Part shown: positions 55,405 to 63,974 of the stretch, one piece after another
Layout: the number at the start of each line of letters is the position of its first letter
How positions within the stretch are numbered: the stretch's first letter is position 1
Source: Actinomyces massiliensis 4401292
GTDB taxonomy: Bacteria; Actinomycetota; Actinomycetes; Actinomycetales; Actinomycetaceae
Length of the DNA: 64,000 bases
Assembly: GCF_000269805.1 (NCBI RefSeq)
Contig: NZ_JH711481.1
Span: 1,126,838 to 1,190,837 of the forward strand
Direction: 5' to 3'
Notes under the pieces: generated by a model
What the model was told of the DNA's origin: nothing
The model's input: only the letters and a program-made list of their open reading frames with translations
Database searches by the model: none
Translations under genes and position numbers: made by a program

Positions 55405-56289
55405 GTGACTGATGTCCTGCACCCCGCACCGGTGCCTCTGCCGTCCCCTCTCGCGGAGGCCTCGGCGGCCGGTCGGACCCTGGTGATGGGCATCATCAAC
55501 GTTACTCCGGACTCATTCTCCGACGGCGGCCGTTGGGAGACCGCGGACCTCGCCGTCGCCCACGGCCGTCAGCTTCTCGCCCAGGGCGCCGACATCGTGG
55601 ACGTCGGCGGCGAGTCCACCCGTCCTGGCGCCGTTCGCGTCACCCCCGAGGTCGAGCAGGCGCGCGTCATCCCCGTCGTGCGCGCGCTCGCGGACGATGG
55701 CGCGGCCGTCTCCATCGACACCATTCACGCCGCCACCGCCGAGGCGGCCGTCGGGGCCGGTGCCGTTGTCGTCAACGACGTCTCCGGGGGCCTGGCCGAC
55801 GCCGATATGCACCAGGTGGTCGCCGAGACCGGCGTCGTCTACGTCTGCCAGCACTGGCGCGGCGACCCTGAGACCATGGATCGCCTGACCGACTACAGCG
55901 CCCACGGCGATGTCGTGTCCGGTGTCGAGGCCGAGTTGCGCGAGCGCCTGAACGAGCTCGATGCTGCCGGGGTCGATCGTCGTCAGGTGGTCGTTGATCC
56001 CGGCCTCGGCTTCGCCAAGACCCATCAGCAGTCGTGGCAGCTCCTGGCCGCCACCGAGCGTCTGCGCCGGGAGCTGGGCCTGCCCGTCCTCATCGGCTCC
56101 TCGCGCAAGCGCTTCCTGTCCCTGAGTCTGCCCGAGTCCGCGGCGGCCGACCCGATCGCCCGAGACGCCGCCACCGCAGCCACCACGGCCCTCGTCGCCC
56201 TCGCCGGCGCCTGGGCAGTACGAGTCCATGAGATCCCGGCCAACCGGGACGCCGTCCGAACCGCCTCCCTCTGGAAGGAACACCGATGA
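55405..56289 (+). CDS. folP: Dihydropteroate synthase
   Basis: A TIM-barrel enzyme of about 294 residues joining pterin pyrophosphate and p-aminobenzoate; it is the sulfonamide target. Signatures are MGIINVTPDSFSDGG (pterin site loop) and IVDVGGESTRPGA; SIDTIHAA and VNDVSGG follow. The C-terminal IGSSRKRFL is typical. The start is GTG 55405 or GTG 55384; GGGAGG abuts 55405, so the true start is uncertain. The stop overlaps the folB-folK ATG (ATGA). Confidence 0.95.
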   Translation: MTDVLHPAPVPLPSPLAEASAAGRTLVMGIINVTPDSFSDGGRWETADLAVAHGRQLLAQGADIVDVGGESTRPGAVRVTPEVEQARVIPVVRALADDGAAVSIDTIHAATAEAAVGAGAVVVNDVSGGLADADMHQVVAETGVVYVCQHWRGDPETMDRLTDYSAHGDVVSGVEAELRERLNELDAAGVDRRQVVVDPGLGFAKTHQQSWQLLAATERLRRELGLPVLIGSSRKRFLSLSLPESAAADPIARDAATAATTALVALAGAWAVRVHEIPANRDAVRTASLWKEHR

Positions 56290-58292
56290 CCACCACCACG
56301 CCCGATCAGATCCGGCTGTCGGGCCTGTCCGCCCGCGGGTACCACGGCGTCCTCCCCTTCGAACGCACCGAGGGCCAGCTCTTCACCGCCGATGTCACCC
56401 TCGACCTGGGCGAGCGCGGTACCGCGGTCGCCTCCGTCACCGATGCGGTCAAGGACGCCGTCGACTACTCCGAGGTCGCCCGGGCGGTCGTCGCCGTGAT
56501 CGAGGGGGAGCCGGTGAGTCTCATCGAGACCCTCGCCGCTCGTGTCGGCGAGACCGTGCTGGCCTTCCCGCGCGTGAGCGCCGTCGAGGTCACCATCCAC
56601 AAGCCCCAGGCGCCCCTGGACGTCGCCTTCGAGGACGTCTCGGTGACGATTCATCGCACCGGCGGCGAGGGCGGTCATCCACTCTCCGGTCATGCGTCGG
56701 ACCAGGCCGTCGTCCCCGACTCGGCGTCCGGCCAGTGGCCGGCCCAGGCTTCCGGGACTACCGGCGACCCTGTCGGGAGCCCGGCCGTCGCGGAGGGCAT
56801 CGCCGCGGCGGGCGTCGGGATGGGCTCTGCGGCCGGTGACGGACAGGATGCCGGTGAGAGCCGGGCTCCCGAGGGCGCCCCGGGTCTCGGGGGCGTTGAG
56901 CCGTGGTCGGGCTCGTCGGCGGACGGCGCCGGCGGCCCTGCGGAGGCGAACGTGCCGTGGGGGAGCGAGCCCGCGGTTGACGCCGTCGCCTCCGATCAGA
57001 TGGCTCAGCCGTGGCAGGGCGCGCCGCTGGACGGCGGCGCCGGCGACCCCGGGACGGTCGTCGGGCTGCCCGGCGAGTCGGCTCCGCCGTGGCAGGGCGC
57101 GCCCACTGGAGATGCCGGGGATGCGGTCGCGCCCGCTCCCGCGGCCCCCGTGCCGGCACCGGCCGATGTCCTGGGACAGCGTCCGGCCGAGCCGGTCGAT
57201 GCGGTCATCGCGCTGGGAGGCAACGTCGGCGGGGTCGTTCCCGCTCTGCGGTCGACAGTGCGCACCCTGCGGGAGACCGACGGCATCGAGGTCACCAGCG
57301 TCGCGCCGCTGGCCCGCACGGCCGCCATCGTCGAGCCCGGCGGCTCGGAGCAGCCGGACTACCTCAACACCGTTGTGCTGATAGCGACGACGCTCTCGCC
57401 GCGTGAGCTCCTCGCCGTCTGCCAGGGTCTGGAGGACGACGCCGGGCGCGTGCGCACCGAGCCGAAGGGCCCGCGCACCCTGGATGTGGACATCGTCACC
57501 TATGAGGGCGTCACCTCCGATGATCCTGAACTGGTCCTGCCGCATCCGCGCGCGGCCCAGCGCGCCTTCGTCCTGGTTCCCTGGGCGCAGGCCGATCCCT
57601 TCGCCGAGATCGGCAACCAGTACGTCGCCTCCCTCGCCGAGGCCGCCTCCGACCGCGACGGCGTGCGCTGGCTCGCGCTCGACTGGCTGGACTCCGACCA
57701 CCTTCCCGCGCTGCCGACCGGCCAGTACGTGGCTCCCCCCGACTCCGGGGACGACCAGCTCGGGATGACCGTGGGCGATTCCGAGATCGGGGGCGGCGGT
57801 GTTGACGGCGCCGGTTCCCCGGCAGACGGCGGCATGCCCGCGGACGCCGGAGTGGAGAGGGCGCGCTCGGCCGAACCGGTCGTGGATGCGATGCCCGACG
57901 CGATGCCTCGCCAGGCGGGCGCCCCGGTGGCCGACCCCATGACGGACAGGCCCGAGGTCCCCGGCATGCCCGACATCCCCGGCATGGTTGATTCGGCGCC
58001 CGGTCAGCCGGCCAATGCCGCTGACATGCCCGGACATGTGCCCGGAGGCGGTGCGATGCCCATTGGTCAGCAGATGCCTCAGGACCCGGCCTACCCGCGC
58101 TCGCCTCAGGTCGGCTCCGCCCCGCAGGCGGGTTCCGCTCCGCAGGCCGGCTCCGCCCCTCAGGCCGGTTCTGCGCCTCAGGCCGGCTCCGCTCCGCAGG
58201 TCGGCGGTTCGCAGGACGAGCCCTGGGCCTCGCCCCTGAACTGGAGTGACGTCATCGGTAGGAATGGACATGGGCAGGGGCAGGGACTCTGA
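56286..58292 (+). CDS. folBK: Bifunctional dihydroneopterin aldolase / HPPK (FolB-FolK) with long linker and tail
   Basis: A 668-residue fusion. Residues 1-125 are FolB (LSGLSARGYHGVLPFERTEG, DYSEVARAV), which cleaves dihydroneopterin. A 175-residue Gly/Ala/Pro linker follows. Residues about 303-445 are FolK (VIALGGNVGG, GPRTLDVDIVTYEG, LPHPRAAQRAFVLVPW), which pyrophosphorylates the product. The last ~220 residues are low-complexity, including GSAPQA hexapeptides encoded by 18-bp repeats (about 58105-58200). FolB and FolK fusions are known in actinobacteria; the size of the unstructured parts is unusual. It overlaps folP and the next gene (TGATG). Confidence 0.95.
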   Translation: MTTTTPDQIRLSGLSARGYHGVLPFERTEGQLFTADVTLDLGERGTAVASVTDAVKDAVDYSEVARAVVAVIEGEPVSLIETLAARVGETVLAFPRVSAVEVTIHKPQAPLDVAFEDVSVTIHRTGGEGGHPLSGHASDQAVVPDSASGQWPAQASGTTGDPVGSPAVAEGIAAAGVGMGSAAGDGQDAGESRAPEGAPGLGGVEPWSGSSADGAGGPAEANVPWGSEPAVDAVASDQMAQPWQGAPLDGGAGDPGTVVGLPGESAPPWQGAPTGDAGDAVAPAPAAPVPAPADVLGQRPAEPVDAVIALGGNVGGVVPALRSTVRTLRETDGIEVTSVAPLARTAAIVEPGGSEQPDYLNTVVLIATTLSPRELLAVCQGLEDDAGRVRTEPKGPRTLDVDIVTYEGVTSDDPELVLPHPRAAQRAFVLVPWAQADPFAEIGNQYVASLAEAASDRDGVRWLALDWLDSDHLPALPTGQYVAPPDSGDDQLGMTVGDSEIGGGGVDGAGSPADGGMPADAGVERARSAEPVVDAMPDAMPRQAGAPVADPMTDRPEVPGMPDIPGMVDSAPGQPANAADMPGHVPGGGAMPIGQQMPQDPAYPRSPQVGSAPQAGSAPQAGSAPQAGSAPQAGSAPQVGGSQDEPWASPLNWSDVIGRNGHGQGQGL

Positions 58293-58795
58293 TGTTCCGC
58301 ACGCGCTGGACCACGGTCCTCGCGTGCCTCATCGCGCCCGCGGTCGTCACCTGGGTCGTCTCTGACCTCTCGCTGCGCCACCACGGGTGGGTGCCGTCGC
58401 TGACGCCCTGGGGGGCCGTTGTCGCACTGGTCATCTCCGTGATCGTGTTCATCGCCGGGCTCGCGGTGCGGCGTCTGCGCGCTCACGAGTCCACCTGGAT
58501 CACGCCCACCGGTGCGGCCACGACCGCCGTCGCCGCCCAGGCCTCGGCGATCGTCGGCGCCCTCGTTGGAGGGGTCTACGCCGGGGAGATCGCCACGGCT
58601 CTCCTGGCGCCGCCCTCGCCCGCCATGTCCTCGCTGGCGTGGTGCGCGGCCGCCTGCCTGGCGTCGTGCGTCCTGTGGTGCGGCGTCGGTCTGCTCGTGG
58701 AGCACTGGTGCGCCATCGACATGGATGACGACGACGATCACGGCGGGCACGGCTCGGAGTCCTCTTCCGTCCCCGATAGCGGCGCCCCCGCTTGA
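58292..58795 (+). CDS. DUF3180 membrane protein
   Basis: A 167-residue membrane protein with four hydrophobic helices (TTVLACLIAPAVVTWVVSDL and WGAVVALVISVIVFIAGLAV near the start, then two more). It ends in an Asp/His-rich cytoplasmic tail. DUF3180 genes follow folK in many actinobacteria. The function is unknown. The start overlaps the folB-folK stop. Confidence 0.88.
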   Translation: MFRTRWTTVLACLIAPAVVTWVVSDLSLRHHGWVPSLTPWGAVVALVISVIVFIAGLAVRRLRAHESTWITPTGAATTAVAAQASAIVGALVGGVYAGEIATALLAPPSPAMSSLAWCAAACLASCVLWCGVGLLVEHWCAIDMDDDDDHGGHGSESSSVPDSGAPA

Positions 58796-58926
58796 CGAGC
58801 CCCGGTCCCGGACCGGCCCCAGTCCCGGAGTGCCCCCGGAGTGAGGGCATGATGCGGTTCGCCCTCGCAGGAGGGCGCCCCGAGCGAGGAGCTTCGACAA
58901 ACCTTGAGGAGCAAGGATGAGCAAGG

Positions 58927-59496
58927 ATGAGCGCCGTGAATGAACCCGCCTCCACGAGTGCTGTGAGTTCTGTGAGTACTGCTGGTCGCGCCCCGACTCC
59001 CGGCTCGACCAGTGCGGGCGACCCCTTCAACCCGGATGGCGTCGTCTTCCAGCCCGTCTCGCGCAGGCTCATCGCCGTCCGCGTCGTGGGCATCCTCCTC
59101 GGCCTCGGAGCGCTTGCGGCCGTCTTCGTCGTCGGCGCGCTCGTGCGGTACTCGTGGATGTGGGTCGGCGCCGCGGTGGTGGTGGGCTTCGCCGCGTGGG
59201 CCGTTTGGCTCGTCCCGCGTCAGGTGCGCGCCATGGGCTACGCCCTGACCGCCGATCATCTGCTGTGGCGCAAGGGCATCATGTTCCGGCGCATCTGCGT
59301 GGTCCCCTACGGGCGGATGCAGTACGTCGATACCTCGCAGGGGCCGCTGGCCGCCTGGTTGGGGATCGCCGAAGTCCGGCTGCACACGGCTGCGGCGAGC
59401 ACGGATGCGACCATCAACGGGCTGCCGGTCAAGGAGGCCGAGCACCTGCGTCGCCTGCTCGCCGACCGCGGTGAGCAGAGAATGGCCGGCCTGTGA
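58927..59496 (+). CDS. PH domain-containing membrane protein (bPH2)
   Basis: A 189-residue protein with two helices (IAVRVVGILLGLGALAAVF and MWVGAAVVVGFAAWAVWLV), followed by a bacterial PH-like domain: WRKGIMFRRICVVPYGRMQY, then the family hairpin DTSQGPLAAWLGIAEVRLHTA. ATG 58927 is used; an ATG at 58918 reaches a stop at once. Translation is coupled to the next gene (GTGA). Function unknown; these pairs are membrane-associated. Confidence 0.9.
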   Translation: MSAVNEPASTSAVSSVSTAGRAPTPGSTSAGDPFNPDGVVFQPVSRRLIAVRVVGILLGLGALAAVFVVGALVRYSWMWVGAAVVVGFAAWAVWLVPRQVRAMGYALTADHLLWRKGIMFRRICVVPYGRMQYVDTSQGPLAAWLGIAEVRLHTAAASTDATINGLPVKEAEHLRRLLADRGEQRMAGL

Positions 59497-61343
59497 GCGC
59501 CGCTGCCGGGCGCCGCATCGCCGTGCCGGACGGCGTCGACTGGCGCCGCATGCACCCGGTCTCCCCGCTCCTGGAGGGCTGGAAGGTCGTGACGGCGGTC
59601 ATCGCCGTCCTCACCGTCCGCAACGTCGATAACCTGGTCGAGGCCTATCGGTATGCCACGGCTCACGGGATCGATCTTGCCCACGGCGTCGTGCGCTGGG
59701 TCGTGATGGGGAGCCTGGCCGCGATCGCGGCGGTGGTCGCCTTCCTCTTCCTGCGGTGGTGGGCGAAGAGTTACGCCGTGGACCGCGACGGCGTCTACCT
59801 GCGCAGCGGCATCCTCGTCAAGCAGCTGCGGATCGCCCGCCTGCCGCGCATCCAATCCGTCGATATCATCCACCCGCTGCTGGGCAGGATCCTCGGACTG
59901 GGCCAATTGACGGTGGAGGTCGCGGGCGGCTCGGATTCGCGGATCGTCATCGGCTACCTGACCACCGCTCGGCTCGAGGCCCTGCGCGACCGCATCCTCG
60001 ACCTCGCCGCCGGAGCCGGGGCTGCTGCTGATGCCGCTTCCACGGCCGGCGCCTCCGCCGTCCACGTCTGCGCTGCCGACGACGCCGGGGCGCCCCCTGC
60101 CGGACAGACCGATACGACCTGCTCCCGGCCAGGCGCTCCTCGCACCGGAGCCGACCGCGCCGACGGTCCTGGGCGGGCGGATCGGGCGGATCGGGAGCGT
60201 GCCCCCGCCCCTCTCGGCTTCGAGGATGCGATGAGCGCCCCGCCGCTGCGCGATGCCGGCGGGCGCCAGGAGCATCCGCTGTACACCGTGAGCCCCGCGA
60301 TCCTCGTCGGCTCGATTCTCCGCTCGGTCATGACCCTGTGGGCCGTCTTGATCGTCGTCGTCATTGTCGCAGCGGTTGTCATTGCGATCGTCTTCGATGG
60401 CATGGGAGGCGGTGTTCTGCTATCGAGCCTCGCCGCTCCCGTCGCGATCATCGGAGCCGTGTGGAACCGTTTCAACCGCGGCTGGGGGTTCCGGGCCGCG
60501 GCGGTGCCGACGGGCATCCGTGTGAGGTTCGGGCTCACCTCTGAGGTCTCCTTGACTCTTCCGCCGGGGCGGGTTCACGGCGTGGGCATCGAGCAGAGCC
60601 CGCTGTGGCGGCGCAAGGACTGGTGGCGGGTCAAGGTCGGCATGGCGGGCAGGACCGGGAGGAAGCCGTCCGACGGCTCCTCCACTGAACAGCGCAACGG
60701 CAGTACCGGCAGCGTGCTGCTGCCCGTGGGGGAGCGGCGCACCGCGCTGCGGGCGCTGTGGCTGGTGGTGCCCGACCTGGGCGTGCCCGATCCCGACGGC
60801 TTTCTCGCCGCGGCGCTGTCCGGGGCCGACGACGACGGCGTCGGCAGTCCGGACGCGCCGATCGGTGCGCCGGAGCGCGGCTTCATCCGCATCTCGCCGC
60901 GCGGCAGGGTCTTCTCGCCGCTGGCCTGGCGTCGTGAGGCGATCGCCCTGACCGGTACGTGCGTCGTGCTGCGCACCGGCCGCTGGTGGCGTCGCACCAG
61001 TGTGGTGCCCTATGAGCGCATTCAGTCGATGCGGGTGCGCCAGGGGCCGCTGGCCCGGCGACGGGGACTGGCCGCCATCCACCTCGACATGGTGGACCAC
61101 GCGGTGGGCACGACTCTGAGCAACCTCGAGGCGACCGAGGCGGCTGAGATCCAGAGGGTCGTCTCCGAGCGCGCGCTGCGCCGTCGTCGCGCCGAGAGGC
61201 TCGACCGCTGGCTCGCCCGAGCCGTCGAGGGCACTGATGGCGGCCCTGGCGGCCCCGAGGGCCCCGATGAGGGCTCTCAGGGCGGCCCCGAGGGCTCTTC
61301 CGATGATCGCGGCGGTCCTGCCGGCTCCGCCGGGGCGGCGTGA
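59493..61343 (+). CDS. PH domain-containing membrane protein (YdbT-like, bPH2 repeats)
   Basis: A 616-residue membrane protein with three bPH2-like modules. The first has YLRSGILVKQLRIARLPRIQ and LLGRILGLGQLTVEVAGG; the second begins near FNRGWGFRAAAVPTGIRVRF; the third has RTGRWWRRTSVVPYERIQSM and GLAAIHLDMVD. Hydrophobic helix pairs lie before the modules. Linkers rich in Ala/Gly/Asp, including a repetitive C-terminal end, are larger than usual. It forms one unit with the smaller PH protein upstream. Confidence 0.9.
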   Translation: MSAAAGRRIAVPDGVDWRRMHPVSPLLEGWKVVTAVIAVLTVRNVDNLVEAYRYATAHGIDLAHGVVRWVVMGSLAAIAAVVAFLFLRWWAKSYAVDRDGVYLRSGILVKQLRIARLPRIQSVDIIHPLLGRILGLGQLTVEVAGGSDSRIVIGYLTTARLEALRDRILDLAAGAGAAADAASTAGASAVHVCAADDAGAPPAGQTDTTCSRPGAPRTGADRADGPGRADRADRERAPAPLGFEDAMSAPPLRDAGGRQEHPLYTVSPAILVGSILRSVMTLWAVLIVVVIVAAVVIAIVFDGMGGGVLLSSLAAPVAIIGAVWNRFNRGWGFRAAAVPTGIRVRFGLTSEVSLTLPPGRVHGVGIEQSPLWRRKDWWRVKVGMAGRTGRKPSDGSSTEQRNGSTGSVLLPVGERRTALRALWLVVPDLGVPDPDGFLAAALSGADDDGVGSPDAPIGAPERGFIRISPRGRVFSPLAWRREAIALTGTCVVLRTGRWWRRTSVVPYERIQSMRVRQGPLARRRGLAAIHLDMVDHAVGTTLSNLEATEAAEIQRVVSERALRRRRAERLDRWLARAVEGTDGGPGGPEGPDEGSQGGPEGSSDDRGGPAGSAGAA

Positions 61344-61355
61344 GACGATCGGTGC

Positions 61356-62324
61356 ATGTCTGAGACTTCCGCGAACTCCTCGGCTCCCTCGAACGCATCC
61401 GCCGGCTCGCGACCGGGTCGGCTCGGCGTCGGCATCATCTCCGCGGGGCGCGTGGGCGCGGTGCTGGGAAGCGCCCTGCGCGCGGTCGACCACCAGGTGA
61501 TCGGTGTGCACGCCGTCTCGGAGGCCAGCCGGGAGCGCGCCGAGGCGCTTCTGCCCGGAGTCCCCGTGCTCGACGTCGAGGAGATCGTCGAGCGCGCCGA
61601 ACTGGTGATGCTCGCCGTCCCCGACGACGCCCTGGCCACGCTCGTCAAGGGCCTGGCCGACCTCGGCCGGTGGCAGCCCGGTCAGCTGGTCGTCCACACC
61701 TCGGGGCGCTACGGGATCGGCATCCTCGAACCCGCCCGCAGACTGGGCGCCATCCCGCTCGCCCTCCATCCGGCCATGACCTTCGGCGGGTTCTCCACCG
61801 ACGTGGCCCGCCTGACCGGCTGCCCCATGGCCGTCACCGCTCCCGACGCCGTCCTGCCCATTGCGCAGGCTCTGGCCGTCGAGCTCGGCGGCGAGCCCTT
61901 CGTCCTGGCCGAGGATGCCCGCCCCGCCTACCATGCGGCGCTGGCTCATGGAGCGAACCATCTGGTGACCCTGGTCGATCAGGCTGTGCGCATCCTGACG
62001 GCCGCGGGCGTCGAGGGCGGTGCCGCCACGCTCGGCCCGCTGCTCGGCGCCGCGCTGGATCGGGCACTGACCGAGGACGCTGATTCCGTGCTGACCGGGT
62101 TGACCGGCCCGGTCTCGCGCGGCGACGCCGGCACCGTCCGCTCCCACATCGAGGCGCTGGAGGCCCTGCGCGATGACGAGGGGCGCGGGCTGGAGGACGT
62201 GGTGGACACCTACCGGGCGCTCGCGCTGGCCACGACCCGGCGTGTGAAGGACACGCGTCGGATCACCGGAGCCCAGGCCGAGGATCTGCGCGAGGCGCTC
62301 GCCCCGCGGGATGACGCCGGGTGA
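61356..62324 (+). CDS. Rossmann-like DUF2520 dehydrogenase-like protein
   Basis: A 322-residue protein with an NAD(P)-binding N-terminus (LGVGIISAGRVGAVLGSAL). It then shows VPDDALATLVKG and the substrate-side helix block of DUF2520 (LHPAMTFGG, ALAHGANHLVTLVDQAV). The family resembles pyrroline-5-carboxylate and ketopantoate reductases but has no assigned reaction. It sits between PH-domain genes and panC, as in many actinobacteria, hinting at pantothenate metabolism. ATG 61356 follows the previous stop by 12 bases. Confidence 0.88.
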   Translation: MSETSANSSAPSNASAGSRPGRLGVGIISAGRVGAVLGSALRAVDHQVIGVHAVSEASRERAEALLPGVPVLDVEEIVERAELVMLAVPDDALATLVKGLADLGRWQPGQLVVHTSGRYGIGILEPARRLGAIPLALHPAMTFGGFSTDVARLTGCPMAVTAPDAVLPIAQALAVELGGEPFVLAEDARPAYHAALAHGANHLVTLVDQAVRILTAAGVEGGAATLGPLLGAALDRALTEDADSVLTGLTGPVSRGDAGTVRSHIEALEALRDDEGRGLEDVVDTYRALALATTRRVKDTRRITGAQAEDLREALAPRDDAG

Positions 62325-62369
62325 GTCGGGCTCGCCAGTGATGTCGAGTGCGATGCCGAGGGCGATGAC

Positions 62370-62434
62370 GAGATCGACTTTTTCGAACGAGATCGACGGT
62401 GGCACCGTCGACTTCGTTCGAGGATGTCGATCTC
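62370..62434. repeat. Imperfect 65-bp palindrome (copy 2 of a palindrome family)
   Basis: Arms of 32 bases surround a single G at 62402, with a few mismatches. The centre GACGGTGGCACCGTC and the flanking TTTTTCGAACGAGATC match the copy at 14720-14778. It lies between two plus-strand genes, about 45 bases after the DUF2520 stop. Confidence 0.85.
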
Positions 62435-62499
62435 GACCCCGGATCCCCGGATCGCGTTCGAGTCGGCCGCCCATCGGCTCGATCATCTAGCGTGTGCCC

Positions 62500-63714
62500 A
62501 TGACGACTCCCGTTTCGCCCGCCTCCGCCCCCGCATCCGCATCTGCCGCGCCCGCCCCTCGCTGCGATCGGGTAACTCTGGTGCGCAGTCGCGACGAGCT
62601 CGCCGCCGCGCTCGCCGTTGATGAGGGAGCCGACAGGGCAGATAGAGCCGACAGTGTTGGCGGTGCCGACCGCGTTGGCGGGGGCGACAAGACCGATAGG
62701 GCCGACAGGGTCAACGGGGGCGACAGAGCCGACGGGGCAGCCAAGGCCGGAAGCGCTGGCGCCGCTCGTCATGCCGGCGGTTTCGCCGGTGCCGGTGGCG
62801 TTCCTCGTGCCGGTGGCGTCCCGCGCGCCGTCGTCATGACCATGGGCGCGCTCCACCAGGGGCACTTCGATCTCGTGGCCGAGGCCGCCCGCAGGGTGGG
62901 CGCGGACGGGACCGTCGTCGTCACCATCTTCGTCAACCCGCTCCAGTTCGCCGCCGGGGAGGATCTGGACGCCTACCCGCGCACCCTGGAGGCCGACGTC
63001 GAGGGCCTGACCGCCGCTCTGCGCGCCCCGGGGGAGGACGGTCTCGCCGTCGGACGGCTCATCGTCTTCGCGCCTGCGCCGGAGGTCATGTACCCGAATG
63101 GAGAGCCCTCCGTGCGCCTCGACCCCGGCCCGATCGCCACCGTCCTGGAGGGCGCCACCAGGCCCACGCATTTCGCGGGCGTCCTGCAGGTGGTGCTGAC
63201 CCTCATGCACCTGACCCGCCCGCACTGGGCGCTGTTCGGCCGCAAGGACGCTCAGCAGCTGGCGCTCGTGCGCGCCATGGTCCGCGACCTCGCCGTGCCG
63301 GTGGAGATCGTGCCGGTCGACATCCGCCGTGAGCCCGACGGCCTGGCCATGAGTTCGCGCAACGCCTATCTGAGTGCGCGGGAGCGCGAGCAGGCCCTGG
63401 CCCTGTCCCAGGCGTTGGCCGCGGGCCGGGAGGCGGCGCGGGCCGGGGCTGATGCGGCCGGGGTGAGGACGGCGGCGCTGGAGGTGCTGGAGAAGGCGCC
63501 GGGCGTTGAGGTGGACTACGCGGCCGTGGTCGATCCCGACAGCTTCGTGGATCTTTCGGGTGCCGGTCTGGGCCTGCCCGGCGGGTCCGTTCAGCCCGCC
63601 GGGGCAGTTGAGCTGGCAGGGCCCTCTCAGCCGGTGGGGCCGGTCCTGCTGGCGCTGGCCGCCCGGGTCGGCACGACCCGGCTCATCGACAACGCCCTCA
63701 TCGACCTGCGGTGA
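62500..63714 (+). CDS. panC: Pantothenate synthetase with N-terminal repeat insertion
   Basis: A 404-residue enzyme condensing pantoate and beta-alanine. The core has the HIGH-like MTMGALHQGH, VVTIFVNPLQF, GVLQVVLTLMHLTRPHWALF, GRKDAQQLAL and SSRNAYLSA. Normal PanC is about 280-310 residues; here two low-complexity inserts add length: Gly/Asp/Arg-rich residues about 45-95 before the first strand-loop, and a Pro/Gly/Ala stretch near the C-terminus. ATG 62500 lies only 10 bases after CATCTAG, a possible -10, so the message may be leaderless. panD probably follows. Confidence 0.95.
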   Translation: MTTPVSPASAPASASAAPAPRCDRVTLVRSRDELAAALAVDEGADRADRADSVGGADRVGGGDKTDRADRVNGGDRADGAAKAGSAGAARHAGGFAGAGGVPRAGGVPRAVVMTMGALHQGHFDLVAEAARRVGADGTVVVTIFVNPLQFAAGEDLDAYPRTLEADVEGLTAALRAPGEDGLAVGRLIVFAPAPEVMYPNGEPSVRLDPGPIATVLEGATRPTHFAGVLQVVLTLMHLTRPHWALFGRKDAQQLALVRAMVRDLAVPVEIVPVDIRREPDGLAMSSRNAYLSAREREQALALSQALAAGREAARAGADAAGVRTAALEVLEKAPGVEVDYAAVVDPDSFVDLSGAGLGLPGGSVQPAGAVELAGPSQPVGPVLLALAARVGTTRLIDNALIDLR

Positions 63715-63974
63715 CTCGGGTTACTCAGGGACTCGGGTGACCCGGGTGACTCAGCGACTCGGGCGACTCAGCGAATCGCGCCTTCTTGGGCGCCTCCCTG
63801 CGATGGCGCCCTGTCCCCACCGGGCGGATCATTGGCGGGCCGGGCCGGACCGGGCGGTCCGCACCGCAGTGCCCGGGACTGGTGAGGCTGCTGGGGCCGC
63901 CGGGGCTGTCAAGTAGATCACCATCGGGAGACCGGGCTTTGGCGGGGCGCGCCGTCCTGCATAATCTTGCCGCG
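63715..63974 (+). repeat. Intergenic region with short GACTCGGGTGA-type tandem repeats
   Basis: From the panC stop to about 63778 are six to eight degenerate units of GACTCGGGTGACTCAGC type. The rest holds no supported gene. CATAAT (63959-63964) resembles a -10 element 11 bases before ATG 63975, which suggests a leaderless or nearly leaderless start for the next gene. Confidence 0.6.
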
